Shown in pieces: positions 35,953-44,574 of a stretch of DNA of 64,000 nucleotides. Position numbers and translations under genes: made by a program. The stretch is from Candidatus Promineifilum breve (GTDB taxonomy: Bacteria > Chloroflexota > Anaerolineae > Promineifilales > Promineifilaceae). The stretch spans positions 3,698,726-3,762,725 of the forward strand of contig NZ_LN890655.1 in NCBI RefSeq assembly GCF_900066015.1. Direction: 5' to 3'. The stretch's first letter is position 1. Each line of letters begins with the position of its first letter. A model generated the notes under the pieces. That model was not told the DNA's origin. It did not search any database and saw only the letters and a program-made list of their open reading frames with translations.

Positions 35953-36421
35953 TAGCGATTAGGCGTTCCAGGTCTTGCGATCTGTTGTCAATAAAGCCTC
36001 GCCCAGTGTCGGGCGAGGTCCCACTTAGCAGCGGCGTGAAGACGAGCAGTGACAGTATCTGTTGCGAGAAGACGAGAACACGCTGTACTCGATTGTGCGC
36101 GGGAGCGGTGTGCCTGTGGGCGCCATGATCAAGTTCCTATGTCGATCCGTCGCGCCACTCCGGCGATCCCGGTGGGGAATCGTGCCGTGGAGCGACGCGT
36201 TTATCATTCGCAGTTATAAGCAAGTATCCTGTTCGCTACCTATACTTGACGCAACCAGCTAACTGGGTTGTTCCTTATCGACCTTAGTGCCGCGACGTTC
36301 GCCATAGGCGAATGCCGTTTTCTAGCTGTGGCAGTAAGCCGTCAGTCATTTAATTGATGTAAAACGTCCGGTTCCAATTTATTGCGCGTCTTCTCGGCGC
36401 GCCAAGCGAGGCTTGAACCGG
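35953..36421. other. Unexplained structured gap between recA and recX
   Basis: There are about 470 bases with no convincing ORF and visibly lower GC than the neighbours. Dyads include CCTCGCCC/GGGCGAGG (35997-36018), TTCGCC/GGCGAA (36299-36313), CAACC/GGTTG (36252-36270) and CCGGTTC/GAACCGG bounding 36368-36420. On the minus strand the 35997-36018 hairpin is followed by CTTTATT, a possible weak terminator. A non-coding RNA is possible. I could not match it to tmRNA, RNase P, SRP or 6S RNA. Confidence 0.4.
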
Positions 36422-37429
<1,008 letters not shown>

Positions 37430-37524
37430 TTGTTCTGTTATCAGGCCGGCAACCTCATGCCGATCGCATCGTCCTGACTTCCCTTTTATAACCGCACAGA
37501 GTCACCCAAGATACTTATGTAGTG

Positions 37525-37530
37525 TACAAT
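37525..37530 (+). promoter_or_regulatory. -10 element of the recA-divergent GNAT gene
   Basis: TACAAT is six bases upstream of ATG 37537, so the transcript probably starts at the start codon. Confidence 0.45.
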
Positions 37531-37536
37531 AGGGCC

Positions 37537-38454
37537 ATGCAATTGGCAAACTCGTTGACCGGCGAGGTGGGGGCGGATGGGCGCGCGCGGCAAGCCACGC
37601 GCGAGGATGCGGCGGCCATCCAGCGCCTCTTGCGCATGGGCGGCTACGTCCACGTCCACGTCGATTGGCGCACGCCGGGCGAATGGCTGGGGACGCCGGG
37701 GTTTGTCGTCTATGAAGATGGTCGCCCGACGCGGGAACAGCGGCGCAACAGCCGCCCCGGCGCGGCCGGCATCACCGGCTGTCTGGCCGTGGCCGCCGAG
37801 CCGCTACCGGCGGCCTGGGTGCGCGCCGCCGCCGTCGAATCGACGGCCGCCTTCAACCAGGCCGAGGCCATGTTGGCCCGCCTCCTGCCGGCGCTGGACC
37901 CGGCCATCGAGGAGATCGCCTGGTTCCTCACCGACTACTGGCCGCTCCATTGGCTGGAGCGGCTGGGCTTCGTGCCGGTCAGCGAGGTGTTGGGCTATCA
38001 AAAGGGCGATCTGGCCGTCCCCGCTTTCGATGCGCCCCCCGGCCTGTGCCTGCGTCCGCTGCTGATGGAAGATCTGCCCGCGCTGGCGGCCATCGAGGCC
38101 GCCGCTTTTGAGCCGCGCTGGCGACACAGCGCCGGCGATCTCTACCTGGCCTGGCGTCATTCCATCGGCTTCGATGTGGCGCTGCTCGATGATGAGCCGG
38201 TGGGCTTCCAGTTCAGCACCGGCGGCGGCGGCAGCGCCCATCTGTCGCGCATGACCGTCCGGCCCGACCGGCAGGGGCTGGGCATCGGCGCGGCGCTGCT
38301 GGCCGGGGCCATCGATAACTACCGGCGGCAACATATCAGTTCGTTGACCCTGAATACCCAGACCGATAATCTCGCTTCCCGGCGTCTCTACGAGCGCTTT
38401 GGCTATCGTCTGACCGGCTACTCGTACCCGGTCTGGTCTTATTTCCCGCGATGA
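37537..38454 (+). CDS. GNAT family N-acetyltransferase (tandem-domain)
   Basis: This 305-residue protein has a degenerate N-terminal GNAT-like half (residues 20-165) and a complete C-terminal GNAT domain. The latter has VALLDDEPVGFQFST, SRMTVRPDRQGLGIGAALL (acetyl-CoA loop) and LTLNTQTDNLASRRLYERFGYRLTG. The substrate is unknown. ATG 37537 is chosen because the TACAAT box lies just before it, inside the otherwise longer frame. Confidence 0.8.
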   Translation: MQLANSLTGEVGADGRARQATREDAAAIQRLLRMGGYVHVHVDWRTPGEWLGTPGFVVYEDGRPTREQRRNSRPGAAGITGCLAVAAEPLPAAWVRAAAVESTAAFNQAEAMLARLLPALDPAIEEIAWFLTDYWPLHWLERLGFVPVSEVLGYQKGDLAVPAFDAPPGLCLRPLLMEDLPALAAIEAAAFEPRWRHSAGDLYLAWRHSIGFDVALLDDEPVGFQFSTGGGGSAHLSRMTVRPDRQGLGIGAALLAGAIDNYRRQHISSLTLNTQTDNLASRRLYERFGYRLTGYSYPVWSYFPR

Positions 38455-38500
38455 CGGGGCCGCTTGGGGCCGGCGCGGCGATTGTTACCAGGAGATCGAT

Positions 38501-38791
38501 ATGGCACGCAGAAAGCTGACCGAAAAAGAAATCCAGACCGCCCTGGAGGAGCTGACCGATTGGGCGGTCGTGGACGGCAAATTGCACAAAGCTTACAAAT
38601 TCGGCTCATTCGCCCAGGCCATCGGCTGGATGGTCAGCGTCGCCCTGTTCGCCGACAAGACCGACCATCACCCCGAGTGGCGCAACGTCTACAATCGCGT
38701 CTGGGTCGATCTGGCGACGCACGATCTGGACGACGCTATCAGCGAACTTGACGTTAAATTAGCCCGGCAGATGGACAAACTGGCCGGGTGA
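38501..38791 (+). CDS. phhB: Pterin-4a-carbinolamine dehydratase
   Basis: This 96-residue protein has the active-site pattern [28 protein letters not shown] (His-His and later His/Asp), which defines the family. It dehydrates carbinolamine pterin during tetrahydropterin recycling. AGGAG precedes ATG 38501. No aromatic-amino-acid hydroxylase is in the window, so a stand-alone role, such as in folate or molybdopterin-related pterin metabolism, is possible. Confidence 0.92.
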   Translation: MARRKLTEKEIQTALEELTDWAVVDGKLHKAYKFGSFAQAIGWMVSVALFADKTDHHPEWRNVYNRVWVDLATHDLDDAISELDVKLARQMDKLAG

Positions 38792-38801
38792 GGAAAAGGA
38801 A

Positions 38802-39803
38802 ATGGCATTCAATCTTCGCAACCGCAGCTTTTTGAAAGAACTGGATTTTACCCCCGATGAACTTCGCTTTCTGCTGAAGCTCTCGGCCGACCTGAAGGCG
38901 GCCAAATACGGCGGCTATGAGCAACAGCGGCTGGTGGGCAAGAACATTGCCCTGATATTCGAGAAGGCTTCGACGCGCACGCGCTGCGCCTTCGAGGTGG
39001 CCGCCCACGACCAGGGGGCGCACGTCACCTATCTGGGGCCGGAGGGGTCGCAGATCGGCCACAAGGAGTCGATGAAGGACACCGCCCGCGTGCTGGGGCG
39101 CATGTATGACGGCATCGAGTATCGCGGCTTTGCCCAGGAGACAGTGGAGACGCTGGCCCGCTATGCCGGCGTGCCCGTCTGGAACGGGCTGACCAACGAG
39201 TTCCACCCGACGCAAATCCTGGCCGACATTCTGACCATGAGCGAACACTCGACCCGGCCGCTGGGCGAGGTCGCTTACTGCTACATGGGCGACGCGCGCT
39301 TCAATATGGGCAATTCGCTGATGGTCGGCGGCTGCAAGCTGGGCATGGACGTGCGCATCTGCGCCCCGCGCCATCTATGGCCGGGCGATGCATTGATCGC
39401 CGCCTGCCGCGACATCGCCGCCGCGACGGGTGCGCGCCTGACGCTGACCGAGAGCGTGGAGGAAGGCGTCACCGGCGTGGACTTCATCCATACCGACGTC
39501 TGGGTGTCGATGGGCGAGCCTGATGCGGTCTGGGAAGAGCGCATCCAGTTGTTGAAGCCGTATCAAGTGAACGCCGCGGCGCTTCAATTGAGCGGCAACC
39601 CGCAGGTGAAGTTCATGCACTGCCTGCCGGCCTTTCACAATCGCGAGACGAAGGTTGGCGAGCAGATTTTCCAGAAGTTCGGCCTCGATGGCATGGAGGT
39701 GACCGAAGAGGTCTTCGAGTCGCCGGCGTCCATCGCCTTCGATCAGGCCGAGAACCGGATGCACACCATCAAGGCGGTGATGGTGGCAACGCTGGGGGCG
39801 TGA
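38802..39803 (+). CDS. argF: Ornithine carbamoyltransferase
   Basis: This 333-residue arginine-pathway enzyme shows the carbamoyl-phosphate site STRTR (residues 57-61), HPTQ, and the ornithine-site [10 protein letters not shown]. Its sequence is of the anabolic/catabolic argF-arcB type, with [22 protein letters not shown]. It follows phhB by 10 bases. No other arg genes are adjacent. Confidence 0.96.
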   Translation: MAFNLRNRSFLKELDFTPDELRFLLKLSADLKAAKYGGYEQQRLVGKNIALIFEKASTRTRCAFEVAAHDQGAHVTYLGPEGSQIGHKESMKDTARVLGRMYDGIEYRGFAQETVETLARYAGVPVWNGLTNEFHPTQILADILTMSEHSTRPLGEVAYCYMGDARFNMGNSLMVGGCKLGMDVRICAPRHLWPGDALIAACRDIAAATGARLTLTESVEEGVTGVDFIHTDVWVSMGEPDAVWEERIQLLKPYQVNAAALQLSGNPQVKFMHCLPAFHNRETKVGEQIFQKFGLDGMEVTEEVFESPASIAFDQAENRMHTIKAVMVATLGA

Positions 39804-39812
39804 TCGTACTAC

Positions 39813-40088
39813 TTATTCGACGAGATAGAATTCAAGCTCCTGATCGAACGTGATGCGCAACGGCCGGGATGCTGCCGATTCCCCATTGGGCAACGACGGC
39901 ATTCCGGCCCCGTTTGGCTCTGGATTCGGTAAGCGGATGGCTTTACAACCGGAACTTGATCGATGGGCGGCAAATTGGTACTGGCCCACCACCAGACTGT
40001 CCAGAAGTATTTGTTCTTCGTCGGTCAGCGTCGCCCTCAGCGCCGACAGTTTTTTGAATAAGCTCCGCGAAACACTCTTCACAGCCAC
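39813..40088 (-). CDS. Small protein of unknown function
   Basis: This 91-residue protein starts with GTG 40088 after a GAGGAGG-type site, which supports translation. The N-terminus SRSLFKKLSALRATLTDEEQILLDSLVVG is amphipathic-helical and basic. The middle is Pro/Asn/Ser-rich and low in structure (PNPEPNGAGMPSLPNGESAAS), and the end DQELEFYLVE is acidic. I do not recognise a family. The layout (helical leader plus variable core) could fit a small regulator or a peptide precursor, but nothing proves this. Confidence 0.55.
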   Translation of the reverse strand: MAVKSVSRSLFKKLSALRATLTDEEQILLDSLVVGQYQFAAHRSSSGCKAIRLPNPEPNGAGMPSLPNGESAASRPLRITFDQELEFYLVE

Positions 40089-40172
40089 TTCCCTTTCCTC
40101 CTCGTGCTGTATCCCTGACCGGGCGAGAGCACTATAGCATAAAGGTGAGGGCGTTGTCTGTCAGCTAGGCGA

Positions 40173-40201
40173 CATATCGCCCCAATTCAAGGGGCGATGT
40201 G
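40173..40201 (-). terminator. Hairpin downstream of the Crp/Fnr gene
   Basis: CATATCGCCCC (40173-40183) and GGGGCGATGTG (40191-40201) pair over a 7-base loop, with one mispair. No T-run follows on the minus strand, so terminator function is only suggested by position. Confidence 0.4.
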
Positions 40202-40205
40202 GGCG

Positions 40206-40919
40206 TTAGAGAAGACTGTGATCTTGAACGTGGCGGAGTTCGTCGCGCTGGAGCAGCATGATCCGCCCGCGACCGGTGAGGATCCACTGTTGTTTACGCC
40301 AACGGCTGATGACACTGGTGACCGTCTGGCGCGAGAGGCCGGTTCGCCGGGCCAGTTCATCCTGAGATAAGATGATGAAGCCTTTGTCCGGGCCGCGGCG
40401 GTCGGCTTCGTCCATCTCCAGGAGCACACGGGCCAGGCGGGCGGGGGCATCGAGGAATGCCAGGGCGCTTTCCCGCTTTTGCGATTTGAAGAGTCGCTGG
40501 GTGGCGACGGTGAGCATCCGCCGGGCGAGTTGCGGTTCGGTGTCGAGGACGCTCAGAAACGCCCCGGCGGCGATCTCCAGCACCTCACAATCTTCGCGGG
40601 CCTGCGCCCCGGCGGTGCGCGTGCCGGAAGCCAGCAGCGCCACCTCGCCAAAACAGTCGCCGAGCTTCAACTCATCGATGAGCATTTCGCGGCCGTCGAT
40701 GCTGGTCAGAATGACGGCCATCTCGCCCGCGCACAAGATATAGAGTGCGTCGGCCGGGTCGTGTTGCAGAAACAGGTAGTCCCCCTTATGCACCGTGACG
40801 AACCGGCTGCTCTGGGCCAGCCGCATCAGGTTCTCCGCGCGCAGCCCGGCGAGGAGGGGGGTATTACGGATCAGCTCAATTTGTCTTGGCTGCCGATCAC
40901 TTGTTATCTGGAGTACCAT
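40206..40919 (-). CDS. Crp/Fnr family transcription regulator
   Basis: This 237-residue regulator has an N-terminal cyclic-nucleotide-binding-like beta-barrel (LCAGEMAVILTSIDGREMLIDELKLGDCFGEVALLASG) and a C-terminal winged helix with QDELARRTGLSRQTVTSVISRWRKQQWI. The barrel keeps the GE-A pattern (FGEVALLASGTRTAGAQA), but the phosphate-binding Arg-Ser/Thr is altered to RTAG, so cAMP binding is uncertain. No N-terminal Fe-S cysteines are seen, so it is not a classical Fnr. The start overlaps the HNH stop by 16 bases. Confidence 0.9.
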   Translation of the reverse strand: MVLQITSDRQPRQIELIRNTPLLAGLRAENLMRLAQSSRFVTVHKGDYLFLQHDPADALYILCAGEMAVILTSIDGREMLIDELKLGDCFGEVALLASGTRTAGAQAREDCEVLEIAAGAFLSVLDTEPQLARRMLTVATQRLFKSQKRESALAFLDAPARLARVLLEMDEADRRGPDKGFIILSQDELARRTGLSRQTVTSVISRWRKQQWILTGRGRIMLLQRDELRHVQDHSLL

Positions 40920-41332
40920 CCCCGTTCCGAGTGGGTTTTCCTTCTATGACAATTGGCACAAAGAACCTGACACTTGGAAATTTCGGCGGTGATTGTTTCA
41001 AATCCGTAACCCAGCCTTACCATATCACTGACAGCCATTTTCTTGTCGCCTGCTATATGGTCAAATTCAAGGACTCTTGGATCTGTTTCACCGCACTCGA
41101 CGCAAGGGTGAGTTGAAAGATAATCCCAAACAAATTCACGGGCGGCATCAAGCCTTGCTTTCTTGTCTTCCTTTACTTTAATCTTGTACTCATCACTGCG
41201 CCTTTCATAACTGATACGGCTCATCTCTTTAATGCAGGCACGACATTGCTTTTGTTTTACTTTTAATATCTTATTGGCCCAGGCAAACTCTTCCTCTTCT
41301 TTATATTCTTTGCAATGTGAGCACTGCTTCAT
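40904..41332 (-). CDS. HNH-type nuclease-like protein
   Basis: This 142-residue lysine-rich protein has zinc-finger cysteine pairs at the N-terminus (CSHC and CRAC) and an HNH-like core CVECGETDPRVLEFDHIAG, ending CANCHRRKTHSERGW. The pattern matches a widespread small HNH family found in phages and mobile regions. The gene is visibly more AT-rich than its neighbours. It has no obvious ribosome-binding site and lies 63 bases from tRNA-fMet, all suggesting acquisition by transfer. Confidence 0.8.
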   Translation of the reverse strand: MKQCSHCKEYKEEEEFAWANKILKVKQKQCRACIKEMSRISYERRSDEYKIKVKEDKKARLDAAREFVWDYLSTHPCVECGETDPRVLEFDHIAGDKKMAVSDMVRLGYGFETITAEISKCQVLCANCHRRKTHSERGWYSR

Positions 41333-41362
41333 TTATACAAGATTTAATTTCTATGTTTGAAA

Positions 41363-41387
41363 GAAAAAACCCCTCTTTCAAGGGGTT
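41363..41387 (-). terminator. Intrinsic terminator of tRNA-fMet
   Basis: On the minus strand AACCCC, an 8-base loop, GGGGTT, then a run of six T's overlapping the arm end (41364-41369). It ends the tRNA transcript a few bases after the mature 3' end. Confidence 0.88.
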
Positions 41388-41395
41388 CTTCAGAG

Positions 41396-41467
41396 TCGCG
41401 GGGGGCCGATTCGAACGGCCGACCTCCGGGTTATGAGCCCGACGAGCTGCCTCTGCTCTACCCCGCA
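41396..41467 (-). tRNA. Initiator tRNA-fMet (anticodon CAU)
   Basis: This 72-base tRNA has a cloverleaf: acceptor TGCGGGG/CCCCGCG, D-stem GAGC/GCTC, anticodon stem-loop CGGGCTCATAACCCG with CAT, and T-arm GGCCG-TTCGAAT-CGGCC. Initiator hallmarks are three G-C pairs under the anticodon loop, A11-U24, and a non-Watson-Crick 1-72 pair, here U-G. The discriminator is A and CCA is not encoded. Confidence 0.95.
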
Positions 41468-41552
41468 ATGACAAGATGGGATTATAGCCCATTGGCCGCA
41501 TAAGTCAAATACCGATTCATTTAGACCTGACTTGTCACTTAATTGCTTCCAA

Positions 41553-41581
41553 TTGACGGGTTGTGCCCGGCCCACTATAAT
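41553..41581 (+). promoter_or_regulatory. Promoter of the thiBPQ operon
   Basis: TTGACG (41553-41558) and TATAAT (41576-41581) are 17 bases apart. Transcription begins about 20 bases before the TPP aptamer. Confidence 0.82.
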
Positions 41582-41604
41582 GGCTTTGTTCGACAGTTAA
41601 ATAG

Positions 41605-41700
41605 GTGTCTTGCGGGTGCACGGTGAAACCGGGCTGAGATGCTCCTTCGGGTGGGGCAAACCGCTTAACCTGATCCAGGTAATGCTGGCGTAGGGAAATG
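41605..41700 (+). promoter_or_regulatory. TPP riboswitch (THI element)
   Basis: Conserved landmarks appear in order: GCGGGTGC, GGGCTGAGATGC, CTTAACCTGATCCAGGTAAT and GCTGGCGTAGGGAAATG. The variable P3 stem-loop lies between GAGATGC and the CUGAUC core. Together with the terminator at 41719-41743, it should switch off thiBPQ transcription when thiamine diphosphate is abundant. Confidence 0.97.
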
Positions 41701-41718
41701 ACGAAAATTCGTTTCATG

Positions 41719-41743
41719 CGCCCCTGATTCAGGGGCGTTTTTT
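41719..41743 (+). terminator. Expression-platform terminator of the TPP riboswitch
   Basis: CGCCCCTG (41719-41726), loop ATT, CAGGGGCG (41730-41737), then TTTTTT. It lies between the aptamer and thiB, as expected for transcriptional control. Confidence 0.92.
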
Positions 41744-41759
41744 ATTGCGGAGGAAGATA

Positions 41760-42812
41760 ATGAAGTCCAAACTATTGGCTTGTGTCCTGCTCGTCTGGCT
41801 CGTCGCCACGGCCGCCTGTGGTGGGGCCGCGACGAATGAACCGGCCACCGTCCGGCTGATGACCCACGATAGCTTCGACGTCAGCGCCGAATTGTTGGCG
41901 GAGTTTCAGCAGGCGACGGGGATCACGGTCGAAGTCTTCAAGGCCGGCGACGGCGGCGTGATCGTCAACAAGGCCATTCTGGCCAAGGACGCACCGTTGG
42001 CCGACGTGCTCTTCGGCGTCGATAACACGTTTCTGAGCCGCGCCCTGGAGAACGACATCTTTCTAGCCTACGAATCGCCTCTTTTGGTCAACGTGCCCGA
42101 AAACCTGCGCCTCGATCCGCAGCATCGCGTGACCCCGGTCGATTTCGGCGACATCTGCCTGAATTATGACGTCGCCTGGTTTGCCGAGCGCAGCCTGCCG
42201 CCGCCCGCCGACCTGGCTGCCCTGATCGATCCGGCCTATCGCGGCCTGACGGTGGCGCAAAACCCGGCCACCTCGACGCCGGGGCTGGGCTTTCTCCTGG
42301 CGACCATTGAAACCTTTGGCGAGGACGGCTATCTCGATTATTGGCGGGCGCTGGTCGATAACGACGTGCTGGTCGTCGACGGCTGGGAGACGGCCTACTA
42401 CAGCCACTTCACCGCCGCCTCGGAGGGCGACCGGCCCATCGTCGTCAGCTACGCCAGCAGCCCGGTGGCCGAGGTCTATTTCGCCGAGCAGCCGCCGGCC
42501 ACCGCACCCACGGCCGCGGTCGTGGCCGACGGCGCTTGCTTCCGCCAGATCGAGTTTGCCGGCATCCTGCGCGGCACCGAGGTCGAGGACGCGGCCCGCC
42601 AACTGATCGATTTTCTGCTCGACCGCCCTTTCCAGCAGGACATCCCGCTCAAGATGTTCGTCTATCCGGTCAATGAGGCCGCCGAACTGCCGGAGGTGTA
42701 CGTTGCCCACAGCCACCTGTCGGCCGCGCCGGCGCAAATGACCCCGGAGCGCATCTCGGCCAACCGGGAGGCCTGGTTACAGGCGTGGACGGAGACGGTG
42801 CTCCGGCCATAA
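41760..42812 (+). CDS. thiB: Thiamine ABC transporter, substrate-binding lipoprotein
   Basis: This 350-residue protein has a signal peptide with lipobox (LVWLVATAACGG). The bilobal binding domain is typical of ThiB/TbpA, with VRLMTHDSFDVSAELLAEFQQATGITV, PLADVLFGVDNTFLSRAL, and NPATSTPGLGFLLATIETFG with GWETAYYSHF. It captures thiamine outside the membrane. ATG 41760 follows GGAGGAAG. It is the first gene of thiB-thiP-thiQ under the TPP riboswitch. Confidence 0.94.
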   Translation: MKSKLLACVLLVWLVATAACGGAATNEPATVRLMTHDSFDVSAELLAEFQQATGITVEVFKAGDGGVIVNKAILAKDAPLADVLFGVDNTFLSRALENDIFLAYESPLLVNVPENLRLDPQHRVTPVDFGDICLNYDVAWFAERSLPPPADLAALIDPAYRGLTVAQNPATSTPGLGFLLATIETFGEDGYLDYWRALVDNDVLVVDGWETAYYSHFTAASEGDRPIVVSYASSPVAEVYFAEQPPATAPTAAVVADGACFRQIEFAGILRGTEVEDAARQLIDFLLDRPFQQDIPLKMFVYPVNEAAELPEVYVAHSHLSAAPAQMTPERISANREAWLQAWTETVLRP

Positions 42813-42839
42813 CCAGCGGCCTGGGATGAGGAGATAGCC

Positions 42840-44573
42840 GTGACAACCGCCTCGGGTGATCGACAAAAACGCCGGTGGGGACGCTGGGTGATACCGCTGG
42901 GTCTCATGCTGCTCCCGGTCGGCTTCTTCATCCTGTTCTATTTCTATCCGCTGGGGGCCATCCTGCGGCTGGGGTTGTTGGCCGAGGGGCGGCTCAACAC
43001 GGCCGCGTTGACCGAACTATTCTCGTCCAGTTATCTGTTGCGGGTGCTGTGGTTCACCACGTGGCAGGCGGTCGTCTCCACCGCGCTGACGTTACTGCTG
43101 GCCTTCCCCGGCGCTTACGTGATGGCCCGCTACCGTTTTCGCGGCAAATCGCTGGTGCGGGCCGTGGCGACGTTGCCCTTTGTGTTGCCCACGGTCGTCG
43201 TCGCCGCGGCCTTCCTGGCCCTCATCGGCCCGTCGGGGGTCATCAACAGTTGGCTGCGCGACGTATTGGCCCTGGAATCGGCCCCCTTAAAACTCGACCA
43301 GACGGTGTGGATTATCCTGCTGGCCCACGTCTTCTATAATTACAGCATCGCCCTGCGCATCCTCAGCGCCTATTGGCAGAACCTGCCGCCCTCGCTCTCG
43401 CAGGCGGCGCAGATGCTGGGCGCGTCGCCGCCGCGGGCGTTCGTCGCGGTGACGCTGCCGCTGCTGCGCCCGGCCATCACCGCCGCGGCCACGCTGATCT
43501 TCATCTTTTGCTTCACCAGCTTCGGCGTCATCGTCATCCTGGGCGGGCCGCGTTTTGCCACGCTGGAGGTGGAGATTTACCGCCAGGCGCTCAATCTGTT
43601 CAATCTGCCGCTGGCCGCGGCGTTGTCGCTATGGCAAATCCTGTTCACCCTGATCCTCATGGCCGTCTACACCCGCACCCAGGCGCGTATCGCCCGGCCG
43701 ATCAAGACCGCCGCCCGCGCCGCCGTCGAACGGCCGCCCCGTTCGCCGCGCGAAAAGGCGCTGGTGGCGGCCAACGTCGTCGCCATCGTCGGCCTGATCG
43801 GCGCGCCGCTATTGGCCCTGGCGGCGCGCTCGCTGCGCGGCGAGAATGGGCTGACGCTGACCTACTATGGCGCGCTGTTCACCAACCGCGACGATTCGCT
43901 CTTTTTCGTGCCGCCGGGCGCGGCCATTCTCAACTCGGTCGCCATTGCCCTGGCGGCGATGACCCTGTCGGTCGGGCTGGCCCTCATCGCCGCGCAGGCC
44001 GTGGCCGGCTGGGAGCGGTCGGCCACGACGGGCCGCGGCGGGCGGGCGGCGCTGGCCCGGCTGCTCGACGTGGCCCTGATGTTGCCGCTGGCGACCTCGG
44101 CCGTGACCCTGGGCCTGGGCTACCTCATCGCCCTCGGCCGCCCGCCGCTCAATTTGCGCACGTCGATCCTGATTTTGCCCATCGCCCACGCCGTGGTCGC
44201 CATCCCCTTCGTTCTGCGCAGCATCCTGCCCGGCTTTCGCGCCATCCTGCCGTCCTTGCGCGAGGCGGCGGCGATGCTGGGGGCCAACGGCCGGCAGGTG
44301 TGGCGCGAGGTCGATTGGCCGCTGGTGCGCCGGCCGGTGCTGGTCGGGGCGCTGTTCGCCTTCACCATCAGCCTGGGCGAGTTCGGGGCGACCGTCTTTC
44401 TGGCCCGGCCGGAGACGCCGACCCTGCCCGTCGCCATCTACCGCTTTCTGGGCCGGCCGGGGGCGCTCAACTACGGCCAGGCCTTGGCGATGAGCACCCT
44501 GCTGATGCTGGTCTGCGCCGTAGCCTTCGTGGCGATTGAGCATTTTCGCTTTGGCGATGAGGGGGAGTTTTAG
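42840..44573 (+). CDS. thiP: Thiamine ABC transporter permease (fused two-domain)
   Basis: This 577-residue protein has about twelve helices and two binding-protein-dependent transport domains, as in ThiP and Fe(III) permeases. The EAA-like loops are SLSQAAQMLGASPPRAFVAVTLPLL and SLREAAAMLGANGRQVWREVDWPLV. Each loop contacts the ThiQ ATPase. It starts with GTG 42840, 27 bases after thiB, and ends one base before the thiQ start. Confidence 0.94.
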   Translation: MTTASGDRQKRRWGRWVIPLGLMLLPVGFFILFYFYPLGAILRLGLLAEGRLNTAALTELFSSSYLLRVLWFTTWQAVVSTALTLLLAFPGAYVMARYRFRGKSLVRAVATLPFVLPTVVVAAAFLALIGPSGVINSWLRDVLALESAPLKLDQTVWIILLAHVFYNYSIALRILSAYWQNLPPSLSQAAQMLGASPPRAFVAVTLPLLRPAITAAATLIFIFCFTSFGVIVILGGPRFATLEVEIYRQALNLFNLPLAAALSLWQILFTLILMAVYTRTQARIARPIKTAARAAVERPPRSPREKALVAANVVAIVGLIGAPLLALAARSLRGENGLTLTYYGALFTNRDDSLFFVPPGAAILNSVAIALAAMTLSVGLALIAAQAVAGWERSATTGRGGRAALARLLDVALMLPLATSAVTLGLGYLIALGRPPLNLRTSILILPIAHAVVAIPFVLRSILPGFRAILPSLREAAAMLGANGRQVWREVDWPLVRRPVLVGALFAFTISLGEFGATVFLARPETPTLPVAIYRFLGRPGALNYGQALAMSTLLMLVCAVAFVAIEHFRFGDEGEF

Positions 44574-44574
44574 G

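Noticed and set aside
35953-36421. tmRNA (ssrA) between recA and recX
   Set aside because: A minus-strand reading ANDKRVAP follows a plausible resume-codon context, but the frame lacks an ALAA-like end, and I see no canonical 5' GGGG-UG-GGUUUCGAC segment or matching 3' T-arm.
37430-37536. LexA/SOS box upstream of recA
   Set aside because: No E. coli-type CTG-N10-CAG or Gram-positive GAAC-N4-GTTC symmetry is visible in the 107-base gap.
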